From NCBI RefSeq assembly GCF_027859075.1, contig NZ_JAQIBL010000128.1, forward strand, positions 1 to 50,249: a stretch of DNA of 50,249 nt, in the 5' to 3' direction. The DNA comes from Oceanispirochaeta sp. Lineage in GTDB: Bacteria > Spirochaetota > Spirochaetia > DSM-2461. The position numbers and the translations under genes are program-made. Position 1 is the first letter of the stretch. The number at the start of each line of letters is the position of its first letter. Positions 42,480 to 49,842 of the stretch are shown here, in pieces. A model generated the notes under the pieces. That model searched no databases. It was not told the origin of the DNA and worked only from the letters and a program-made list of their open reading frames with translations.

Positions 42480-42935
42480 TCAGAATGAACCATTTAATAG
42501 ATCTTTGAGGGTATTGATGCCTCCACAGCACTCTCTATAGGGTCTACCACTACCACAGAAACAGTCATCATCAGACCGCAATTTTCTTTTTTTTGTAAAA
42601 TCGATGCATATGAGTGACTCCTCGTCGGCAACAAAATAAGGAAAAACAAGAGTTTGATGATAAAAAGTATTTATTTTATCATCTGTATCCATATGACCCA
42701 CTTGGGGGGATTCACTTATATTCTTCCAATACTCCCCTATAATCTGAAGGATGACATCTTTTTCTGCTTCTGAGCAAAAACGCTTCTGAGTTTTTCGTTT
42801 GAGGTATCGCTCTACCTGAATGGCGATAAAAGCCTGATGGTCATCTTCCCGGCTGTTCTTCTGGCGGGGCATTCCATAGGGATTCATTTCGTAAAGAGAT
42901 TGTTCATCTTTATTATTTTTTTGCCGGGCAACCAT
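42480..42935 (-). CDS. SEC-C motif protein
   Basis: 151 residues. The C-terminus has a SEC-C zinc-binding motif CFCGSGRPYRECCGG, with C125, C127, C136 and C137 as ligands, as seen at the end of SecA and in many small proteins of unknown function. The N-terminal part (about 25-115) is helical and not recognised. The start has no Shine-Dalgarno, but TTGCTT-17-TATTTT ends 6 nt before the ATG. It is divergent from groES and upstream of the sigma-factor gene on the same strand, from which it is separated by 189 nt. Function unknown. Confidence 0.82.
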   Translation of the reverse strand: MVARQKNNKDEQSLYEMNPYGMPRQKNSREDDHQAFIAIQVERYLKRKTQKRFCSEAEKDVILQIIGEYWKNISESPQVGHMDTDDKINTFYHQTLVFPYFVADEESLICIDFTKKRKLRSDDDCFCGSGRPYRECCGGINTLKDLLNGSF

Positions 42936-42941
42936 GTTTTG

Positions 42942-42970
42942 AAAATAATAATTTAATTAAAAGGAAGCAA
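42942..42970 (-). promoter_or_regulatory. Candidate promoter of the SEC-C gene, leaderless geometry
   Basis: Minus strand: TTGCTT (42970-42965), a 17-nt spacer and TATTTT (42947-42942). Then CAAAAC (6 nt) and the ATG. The -35 is weak, but the spacing matches the other leaderless candidates. Confidence 0.4.
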
Positions 42971-43016
42971 ATAAAATAAGAAAATTCGACAGTCCTGTTT
43001 TCATAGTCCTTTTTTC

Positions 43017-43045
43017 TTGACCCCCCTATCCAGAATCCGTATATT
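43017..43045 (+). promoter_or_regulatory. Promoter of groES
   Basis: TTGACC (43017-43022), a 17-nt spacer and TATATT (43040-43045), about 40 nt before the ATG. No CIRCE inverted repeat is seen between promoter and start. Confidence 0.6.
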
Positions 43046-43085
43046 ATCAGATGAATAACTTTTAAATTAATTGAGAGGATCTATC

Positions 43086-43352
43086 ATGACAATTAAACCC
43101 TTAGGAGATCGTGTACTGCTGAAAGTAGTTGAAGCAGAAACCAAAACTGCCTCTGGTCTGTATATTCCTGAAACTGCTCAGGAAAAGACTCAGACTGCAA
43201 CCGTTGTGGCCATTGGTGACGATAAGGAGCTGATCACTGTGAAAGCAGGTGACAAGGTAATGTATGACAAGTACGCAGGAACAATAATCAGCATTAATGA
43301 TGTGGATCACCTCATCATTAAAATGCAGGATATCATTGCAATTGTAGAATAA
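43086..43352 (+). CDS. groES: Co-chaperonin GroES
   Basis: 88-residue Cpn10, the heptameric lid of GroEL. It begins [20 protein letters not shown], the family N-terminus, and carries the mobile-loop region ([19 protein letters not shown]) and the C-terminal strand [22 protein letters not shown] at 43073-43079 fixes this ATG rather than the upstream in-frame TTG at 43071. groEL does not follow; a terminator comes 20 nt after the stop. Such separation of groES and groEL is known in Treponema. It is divergent from the SEC-C gene. Confidence 0.95.
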   Translation: MTIKPLGDRVLLKVVEAETKTASGLYIPETAQEKTQTATVVAIGDDKELITVKAGDKVMYDKYAGTIISINDVDHLIIKMQDIIAIVE

Positions 43353-43371
43353 TTCTTCTTATGCAAAAACA

Positions 43372-43404
43372 GAAAAAGCTGCTCGTAATGAGCAGCTTTT
43401 TTCA
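43372..43404. terminator. Terminator between groES and the DHOD-like gene
   Basis: AAAAAGCTGCTC and GAGCAGCTTTTTT around GTAAT; an 8-bp GC-rich stem extended by A/U pairs. It can stop transcription from both convergent genes. Confidence 0.85.
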
Positions 43405-43424
43405 TTTTAAGGAATTGAAGACGA

Positions 43425-44408
43425 CTACTTCAGGCCTTTGAGAGCCTTCACATACTGTAGTCTCTGATAGTATTTTCGTTCTTCATCATCATCCATGCTG
43501 AGCAGACTGAAAAAATCTGAAATTTTAACAAACTCTTTTCGATCCATCCATTCTTCGGTTTGCTGAATCATTTCTGTTAGAAATGATATACCATGTTTAT
43601 ATAAGACTGAGCAGATCTGAACGGTATTGGCTCCTGCCAGTATAAGCTTAATGGCCGATTCAGCTGTATGTATCCCGGTTGTCGCTGAAAAATCACAATC
43701 GATCAGATCTGAAAGAATACCAGTCCAGCGCAAAACAACTCCGTATTCATCCTCTGATGAAAGAGGGTTTCCATTCTTGAACTCAATCTTTTCAATATCT
43801 ATATCAGGCCTGTAAAAACGGTTGAATAATACAATAGCCGAAGCGCCGGCCCGTCTGATTTTATTCGTAATTTCAGGAAGAGATGAGAAGGAGGAACCGA
43901 TTTTAACGGAAACAGGAATATTGACTGCCTTCACTGCCTTTTTGACGATGCTGATGATCTGTTTTTCCACATCCTCGGTGCTGTTTTTTACCGATACGGG
44001 AACAAGAGCAATGTTCAATTCCAGACCATGAGCACCCATTTTCTCAATCCGCTGTGCATAATCGAGCCACCATTCATCAGAATAACAATTCAAGCTGGCG
44101 ATCACTGGTATATTTACAGCCTTGACGGACTGTTCTACTAATTCCAGATAGGCATCAGGATGCTGTAGCATTCCCAGATGGGTAATATATTCCATGGCTT
44201 CGGGGTGAGTGGCATAGGTATCCAGCGAACCATCCTTTTGGGCGGCATTGGCAATATCTTCTTCAAAGAGGGATTTTAAAATAACTGCTCCAGCACCGGC
44301 TTGTTCTGCTTTGATCACCTTTTCTACAGAATCTGTGAGTCCGGAACTGGAAACGATGAAGGGATTCTTCAATTCCAGCCCCATATAAGTTGTACGTAAA
44401 TCAGCCAT
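43425..44408 (-). CDS. Dihydroorotate dehydrogenase-like flavoprotein
   Basis: 327-residue TIM-barrel FMN protein of the DHOD superfamily. It opens with LRTTYMGLELKNPFIVSSSG, as in PyrD class 1, then GAGAVILKSLFEEDI, ASLNCYSDEWW (the position of the catalytic base) and PVSVKIGSSFS. The C-terminal phosphate-binding segment ATTGIHTAESAIKLILAGA is intact. The close relatives are usually annotated only as 'DHOD-like', so orotate formation is not assured; dihydropyrimidine or thymine-type substrates are possible. AAGGAG lies 6 nt before the ATG. It lies 38 nt after the DinG-like gene on the same strand and may be cotranscribed. Confidence 0.85.
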   Translation of the reverse strand: MADLRTTYMGLELKNPFIVSSSGLTDSVEKVIKAEQAGAGAVILKSLFEEDIANAAQKDGSLDTYATHPEAMEYITHLGMLQHPDAYLELVEQSVKAVNIPVIASLNCYSDEWWLDYAQRIEKMGAHGLELNIALVPVSVKNSTEDVEKQIISIVKKAVKAVNIPVSVKIGSSFSSLPEITNKIRRAGASAIVLFNRFYRPDIDIEKIEFKNGNPLSSEDEYGVVLRWTGILSDLIDCDFSATTGIHTAESAIKLILAGANTVQICSVLYKHGISFLTEMIQQTEEWMDRKEFVKISDFFSLLSMDDDEERKYYQRLQYVKALKGLK

Positions 44409-44446
44409 TCGCTACTCCTTCTAATAAAACTATAAAACATTTTCTG

Positions 44447-46888
44447 TTATACATATATGAAATTCTCCAAATCCTCAAGGACTGAAGCAAATCTCTTTTT
44501 TGAAACAATGGTTTCCGGAAGAGATCTTAAGAATACAATTCCGTAATTTTTTGATACGATCCGTGAATCCATGACAATAACCGCGCCACGATCTGTGGTT
44601 CTTCTCATCAATCTTCCAAAACCCTGTCTGAACTTCATTACAGCCTCTGGGAGAGAGAGTTCGCGAAAGGCATTCCCTCCCCTTTTCACCACAGCCTCCA
44701 GCCGCGCCTGATAGACCGGATCCGTGGGAACCCTGAAGGGAAGACGGCAGATGATGACCATTCTCAATGACTCGCCGGGCGTATCCACACCTTCCCAGAA
44801 AGAATCCGTTGCAAAGAGAACACTCCCCGTATCTTCTCCAAACCTTTTAAGCAGTCGGGCTCTGTCTTCAAATCCCTGACGGAGGAGATTTATCTCTGGC
44901 AGTGACCATTCATCCAGCAGGATTTCATAACAATATTTAAGAAGTTCATAGGAAGTAAACAGAACAAGTGCACGCCCTTCGTTGCATTCCAGTAACTGTT
45001 TGATGGAAGTAACCAGTGCCTTCCTGTATTCTCCTGATGAAGGATCCGGCATATCCTCGGGCAGTCCCAGCAAAACATTTTCCTTGTAGGGGAAAGGGGA
45101 CTCAAACTGCCTGGTAACAAGTCTCTCCTGAAGTTGATCCTGCAATCCCATTCTTCTCTGCCAGTATATAAAACTTTTGTCCATCGTCAAAGTAGCAGAT
45201 GTAAATACGATGGTACTGTAAGAGTCATAGATACCGGTTTTCATCCATCCTGAGATATCAAGGGGTGTAATGATGAAGCGGACATAGGAGTTCCCGTCCC
45301 GAATTTTTTTTTCAAGCCAGAATACAACCTCCTCTTCTTCTGCATCAAACTGGCTGAATTTATTCAGAAATGTTGAATATTGATTCAGACGGTTAATGAT
45401 CATTTTAAATTCGAGAACTACAGTGTTTTCCAGATCTTCTTCCGGGAGAAGATCATACCATCGGTTTAATGCCTGAATAAGTTCTGCCAGTTTTTCCCTT
45501 GTCTGCAGTAAGGGTTCTCTTATTTTCCTGACATAATCAGGATGACTGTTATCCTGAAGACGGACTGAAGATTCCTCAGGGAAAAAATCGAAGGCCAGGG
45601 CATCCAGAATTTCCGCCTGGGATCTCAAATTTCTGATCATCTCCGAATACAGAATGCCAGCAGGGGGAGGGATCAGTTTCTCCATGCGAACTAATATCCC
45701 CAGGGAGCGTCCCTTTTTCTGCAAATACAAACGTTTGAGGTATTTGAGAAGCTGAAGTCTGTTATATTCGCTCGAAAAATAACTTGTGGCACTTTTTTCA
45801 ATATTATGGGCTTCATCAAATATCACCTTATGGAAGGACGGCAGTATAGCAGCTCCTTCAAATCCCATGCCACTGATCCGCAGCGAAAGATCGGCGAAGA
45901 AAAGATGGTGATTCACCACCAGAACACCAGCTGCAGCAGCTTCTCTTCTGGACTTCATGACGAAACACTGCTCAAAATGTCTGCACCTGGCTCCAAAACA
46001 GGCATCAGGGTCGCTGCAGACCTTTGACCAGACTTCTTCGGGGGGGACAAAAGGGAGTTCCGTGACAGAACCATCTCTTGAATTTTCACCCCACTCTTTA
46101 ATCTGGAGCAGAAAATCATCCTTTTCACGGAACAGAGAATTCTCATCCAGTGCATCCTGAAGGCGACTCTTACACAGGTAATTCCTTCTGCCTTTCACCA
46201 GAACTGCTTTTACATCGGTTCCGCAGAGTTTTTGGGCTAAAGGCAGGTCTTTTTCCATAATCTGCTGCTGCAGGTTGATGGTTGCCGTCGAGATAACGAC
46301 CCGCTGCTCATTAATATAGGCCCATTTTAAAGCAGGAATAAGATATGAAAAAGATTTTCCAACACCAGTACCCGCTTCGGCAACTATAATTTTTTCTTCG
46401 TTGAAGCCCTTACTGATGGTATTCAGCAGATGGATCTGACAGGGTCGTTCCTCATAATAGGGATCAATATCATAAAGCGGTCCTCCTGGAGAAAGAAGGG
46501 AATCCAGCTCTGAAACATCCAGAAGAACTTCCGGGGTATACAATACCGGTTCCACAACCACATAAACAGCATCCACTGTATTATTGACAATAAAGAAACC
46601 TATTCCCTGATTCCCCAGCATGGAAGCCTGAGCTAGATCGGCATCACTGGGTCTGAGTATTCCCGACGGATGGTTATGAATAATCACATCCCCTTTTTCC
46701 ATTTGACCAGCTATGGCAGGAACAGCCGATTCATGTCCTCTGGCAACAACCGTGACATGGGAGACGATTTTATCCTCATCAATTTTTGCTACCCATAGGA
46801 CTTCAGATCCTTGACTCTCATCAATATCAGACAGCATTATTAAACGGATATTCTCAATAAATCGGCCGGTTAAATCGGTCTGCTTCAT
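44447..46888 (-). CDS. RadC/JAB domain-DinG helicase fusion
   Basis: 813 residues. The N-terminal about 120 residues form a RadC/JAB-type metalloprotease-fold domain: HNHPSG (71-76), then S81 and D84, with E53 upstream, the complete JAMM zinc set. The rest is a DinG/XPD-type helicase: Walker A AGTGVGKS (172-179), a cysteine cluster (VCSDPDACFGARCRHFEQC) for an iron-sulphur centre, DEAH box (FDEAHNIEKSA) and motif VI FRQGFGRLMRR. DinG unwinds R-loops and G-quadruplex-like DNA; RadC domains are of unclear function, often with DNA repair or mobile elements. The fusion suggests joint action on repair intermediates. GGAG is 8 nt before the ATG. Confidence 0.9.
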   Translation of the reverse strand: MKQTDLTGRFIENIRLIMLSDIDESQGSEVLWVAKIDEDKIVSHVTVVARGHESAVPAIAGQMEKGDVIIHNHPSGILRPSDADLAQASMLGNQGIGFFIVNNTVDAVYVVVEPVLYTPEVLLDVSELDSLLSPGGPLYDIDPYYEERPCQIHLLNTISKGFNEEKIIVAEAGTGVGKSFSYLIPALKWAYINEQRVVISTATINLQQQIMEKDLPLAQKLCGTDVKAVLVKGRRNYLCKSRLQDALDENSLFREKDDFLLQIKEWGENSRDGSVTELPFVPPEEVWSKVCSDPDACFGARCRHFEQCFVMKSRREAAAAGVLVVNHHLFFADLSLRISGMGFEGAAILPSFHKVIFDEAHNIEKSATSYFSSEYNRLQLLKYLKRLYLQKKGRSLGILVRMEKLIPPPAGILYSEMIRNLRSQAEILDALAFDFFPEESSVRLQDNSHPDYVRKIREPLLQTREKLAELIQALNRWYDLLPEEDLENTVVLEFKMIINRLNQYSTFLNKFSQFDAEEEEVVFWLEKKIRDGNSYVRFIITPLDISGWMKTGIYDSYSTIVFTSATLTMDKSFIYWQRRMGLQDQLQERLVTRQFESPFPYKENVLLGLPEDMPDPSSGEYRKALVTSIKQLLECNEGRALVLFTSYELLKYCYEILLDEWSLPEINLLRQGFEDRARLLKRFGEDTGSVLFATDSFWEGVDTPGESLRMVIICRLPFRVPTDPVYQARLEAVVKRGGNAFRELSLPEAVMKFRQGFGRLMRRTTDRGAVIVMDSRIVSKNYGIVFLRSLPETIVSKKRFASVLEDLENFIYV

Positions 46889-47065
46889 ATGTTTTGCTCC
46901 GGTAATGTGAAAAAGTACCTGGTTCCCTGAGTTTAAACCAGAATCAGTTTAAAAAAAATTATGTGTTGAGTCTCTCTGCTTTTCCGACCTATTCATGAAT
47001 ACTAAGTATAGCAGATGAAACTGGCCGATGGCAGGCCTATTACAGAATCAAACTGATCTGATTTG

Positions 47066-47094
47066 TTGACAAAACGGCCCTAAATGTATATTTT
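47066..47094 (+). promoter_or_regulatory. Promoter of the aspartate kinase gene
   Basis: A perfect TTGACA (47066-47071), a 17-nt spacer and TATTTT (47089-47094). It overlaps an upstream in-frame ATG at 47084, which therefore is not the start. The leader is about 50 nt. Confidence 0.6.
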
Positions 47095-47149
47095 TCAACT
47101 AAAATTAAAGATTTATACAGATATTAGAAATGATAAAAAGGAAGACATT

Positions 47150-48487
47150 ATGATTGTTATGAAATTCGGAGGCACTTCTGTTCAGGATAATATTTGGATA
47201 GATAAGGCTCTCAATATAGCCGAGGCTCAACTTGATAAAGCACCGGTTCTTGTTTCCTCAGCCATGGGAAAAACAACAGATTGCATCCTGGAACTTATTA
47301 ATCTTGCAGAATCTGGAAAAATGGCAGATTCGGTTCCTCCCTTTGAAGAGTTAAAGAGTATTCATCTTCTCACGGCCTACTCCTTTCTAAGCGGTGAGAA
47401 TTTAAAAAACTGTGAAACTAAATTGAATACTCTGTTTAATGATTTTATTTCCTTTCTCAAGGGTCTGTCTTTACTCAGAGAATGCTCCAGCCGAAGTCAG
47501 GATGCCCTTCTGTCCTTCGGGGAAAGGCTCTCAACAACTATCATCAACCACCGAGCTCTGGAAAGAAATATGGTAGCCAGATTTCTGGATGCACGGGAGT
47601 TTATGCTTACCGATGAAAACTTCGGTGCAGCATCCCCATTAATGGATATAATAGACGACAGGATAAGAGAAAGAGTCATTCCTGAAGCCGGAGTCCTTTT
47701 AGTGACTCAGGGTTTTATAGGGTCCACCCAGGGGGGGGTCACCACGACACTGGGCCGGGGAGGCAGCGACTATTCAGCAGCCATCATCGCGTCGGCACTC
47801 TCAGCGGATGAAATTCAGATATGGACAGACGTTAACGGTATCATGAGTTCTGATCCCCGCACGGTTAAAGGAGTTAAGACCATCCAATCCATAAGCTATA
47901 GAGAAGCCGGGGAGCTGGCCTATTTTGGTGCCAAAGTGGTCCACCCGGCAACCATTCAACCGGCGGTTGGGAACAAGATTCCTGTTCTGGTAAAAAATAC
48001 TGGAAACCCCGAACACCCCGGGACAAGAATAGAGCATATTCTTACAGGTACAGGACTGAAGGCCATTGCCGCAAAAAAAGAAATCACTCTGATTAATATC
48101 AGCTCTTCCAAGATGCTCAATGCCTATGGATTTCTCAGCAGAATCTTCGCCATTTTTGAGAAATACAAGACTCCTGTTGATTTAATATCTACCTCAGAAG
48201 TGTCAGTTTCCATAACCATTGAAAATACCCAGGATTTGGAATCAATCATCAAAGAGATCAGCCTTATAGCGAGTATATCCGTGGAGCATGATAAGAGTAT
48301 TATTTGTATGGTGGGACAGGATCTTTGGAAAGACTCCCGTTTTATATCCAGGGTATTTGCAATTTTGGAAGAGACTCCCGTGAGAATGATCTCCCTGGGG
48401 TCCTCAGATATCAATTTATCCGTTGTTGTTCCCCAGGAAAAAGCGGATTCTGCCATACAAAAACTGCATGATTCTTTCCTGAGCTGA
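47150..48487 (+). CDS. Aspartate kinase
   Basis: 445-residue aspartokinase: aspartate + ATP gives aspartyl phosphate, the entry to lysine, threonine, methionine and diaminopimelate. The N-terminal MIVMKFGGTSV (KFGGTS 5-10), VTTTLGRGGSDYSAA and AEIQIWTDVNGIMSSDPR-like segment are the kinase signatures. C-terminal ACT domains (about 300-445, LINISSSKMLNAYGFLSRIF; SLGSSDINLSVVV) indicate feedback inhibition, probably by lysine or threonine. The start at 47150 is preceded by AAGGAA; an in-frame ATG 66 nt upstream lies in the promoter. Works upstream of DapL. Confidence 0.95.
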   Translation: MIVMKFGGTSVQDNIWIDKALNIAEAQLDKAPVLVSSAMGKTTDCILELINLAESGKMADSVPPFEELKSIHLLTAYSFLSGENLKNCETKLNTLFNDFISFLKGLSLLRECSSRSQDALLSFGERLSTTIINHRALERNMVARFLDAREFMLTDENFGAASPLMDIIDDRIRERVIPEAGVLLVTQGFIGSTQGGVTTTLGRGGSDYSAAIIASALSADEIQIWTDVNGIMSSDPRTVKGVKTIQSISYREAGELAYFGAKVVHPATIQPAVGNKIPVLVKNTGNPEHPGTRIEHILTGTGLKAIAAKKEITLINISSSKMLNAYGFLSRIFAIFEKYKTPVDLISTSEVSVSITIENTQDLESIIKEISLIASISVEHDKSIICMVGQDLWKDSRFISRVFAILEETPVRMISLGSSDINLSVVVPQEKADSAIQKLHDSFLS

Positions 48488-48500
48488 TAAATTCAATAAA

Positions 48501-48543
48501 AAAAGGCTGCTCTCCTCACAACAGGGGGCAGCCATTTTATTTA
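48501..48543. terminator. Bidirectional terminator after the aspartate kinase gene
   Basis: GGCTGC (48505-48510) and GCAGCC (48528-48533), with CTCC/GGGG in the inner part, an A-run before and a U-rich tail after. It lies between convergent genes. Confidence 0.8.
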
Positions 48544-48558
48544 TTGTCAGAGTTGTAT

Positions 48559-49737
48559 TTACAAATTCTTAAGATACTTTTTCATGATTTTAGCACAATT
48601 GTTTTTCTGCATTTTAACAATTGTCATTTCCCGGCGTGCATTTTCTTCTGAATCTGATGCATGAGCCGTATTGACCATCACATCATGACCGAATTCTCTT
48701 CTAATCGTTCCACCGGGAGCCTTTGTCGGATCTGTCGGTCCCAGGACATCCCTGATTTTAATGACCGCATTCACTCCTTCATAGATAAGAACCATGCATT
48801 TGACTTTACCAGGTTGTTCCAGTTCATCCTGGGGGCACTTATCCGGTCTGGTGCCGGACATGAACTCAATTATTTTATAAAACTGATCCGTAGCATATTC
48901 AACACCAAAACTGTCCTGAAGAGTTTTATCCAGAGAAATGGATAGGGGCAGGTTAAACTCTTTTTCAAGCACGACTTTGGCTCTTGCTCCGATCATGGGT
49001 CCCAGCTTTGAAATAAGGGCATCTTTAACGGGCCCGTAGAATTCAAGGGCTTCGGAAACACTCATCTGATATTTTTTGCATGCGATCAGCCGGAGACCAG
49101 TTCTGCTGAACATATCGATGATGGTGCCAGGTCGGGAACTGGCATACTTCCAGTTATCTGGTTTGATAATAACCAGAGTCCGTTCCACCGCCTGATTATC
49201 AGGATATACCATATTTTCTACAATATTGGGCTCATTCTCTATAAAAGGCGCGAATATTTTCATATTTTCAATGGCCGTCCGCTGACTGCGGGGGGTCATC
49301 ACGGCAGGTTCAAAATAGATGATTTTACCCTCTTGATCCTTTTCCAGATCCGCATAGGTATCTCTAATTGTTTCACCCGTTATGGATTCAATACTCCTGT
49401 TTTCAGGATAGAGTGCTCCCGCAATATCAGAGAGTTTTTTGCAGGCATCGTCTCCCTGAAAAAGAAGCATCATGACTCTATGGCGGCGACCGTTTGTGGG
49501 AGTAAATGTCTTGAGGACAAAATCACTCAGCAATCTTGCACTGGCTGAACTTGTGGCAACTGATTGCTTATATAAGGATGCGGCATAGGCATCAGCCAGT
49601 TCCTGAGAGGGAGCAAATATCTGAGTACCAACCAATTCCAGATCAATTCTTGATAGGAGTCTTGAAAGAACACCCCCTGTTCTGGACTTTGCAATAGTAT
49701 AAGGTGTGATTAAAATATAGGACAGTTCTTGGGACAT
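48559..49737 (-). CDS. Tandem nucleoside-diphosphate kinase-like protein
   Basis: 392 residues with two NDK-like domains. The second (about 187-392) is complete: RTLVIIKPDNWKY, the nucleotide-binding GPTDPTKAPGGTIRREFG and the active-site histidine in NTAHASDS (H359). A loop longer than in standard NDK (about 285-315) precedes the GKVKCMVLIYEG strand. The first (about 1-180) has matching elements (SYILITPYTIAKSRTGGVLSRLLSRI; GETIRDTYADL) but the histidine position reads YFEPAVMTPRS, so it is probably inactive and regulatory. Single NDKs are about 150 residues. Role: NTP balance, with the first domain perhaps mediating assembly. Confidence 0.85.
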   Translation of the reverse strand: MSQELSYILITPYTIAKSRTGGVLSRLLSRIDLELVGTQIFAPSQELADAYAASLYKQSVATSSASARLLSDFVLKTFTPTNGRRHRVMMLLFQGDDACKKLSDIAGALYPENRSIESITGETIRDTYADLEKDQEGKIIYFEPAVMTPRSQRTAIENMKIFAPFIENEPNIVENMVYPDNQAVERTLVIIKPDNWKYASSRPGTIIDMFSRTGLRLIACKKYQMSVSEALEFYGPVKDALISKLGPMIGARAKVVLEKEFNLPLSISLDKTLQDSFGVEYATDQFYKIIEFMSGTRPDKCPQDELEQPGKVKCMVLIYEGVNAVIKIRDVLGPTDPTKAPGGTIRREFGHDVMVNTAHASDSEENARREMTIVKMQKNNCAKIMKKYLKNL

Positions 49738-49806
49738 TTGTTCTTTCTTTACCTTTAAATAATATAATAATGCCTAATGTAACAGCGTTATGCTCTGAGG
49801 TCAACA

Positions 49807-49835
49807 TTGATTTATGAATCAAACTTATTTATATT
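49807..49835 (+). promoter_or_regulatory. Candidate promoter of the DsbD-like gene, leaderless geometry, with palindrome
   Basis: TTGATT (49807-49812), a 17-nt spacer and TATATT (49830-49835), then 7 nt to the ATG at 49843, no Shine-Dalgarno. The -35 lies within the palindrome TTGATT-TATG-AATCAA (49807-49822), a possible operator. Confidence 0.4.
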
Positions 49836-49842
49836 CCTATAT

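Noticed and set aside
47084-47149. Extended N-terminus for aspartate kinase
   Set aside because: The upstream ATG is inside the TTGACA-17-TATTTT promoter, while the ATG at 47150 has AAGGAA and begins with the standard KFGGTS context.
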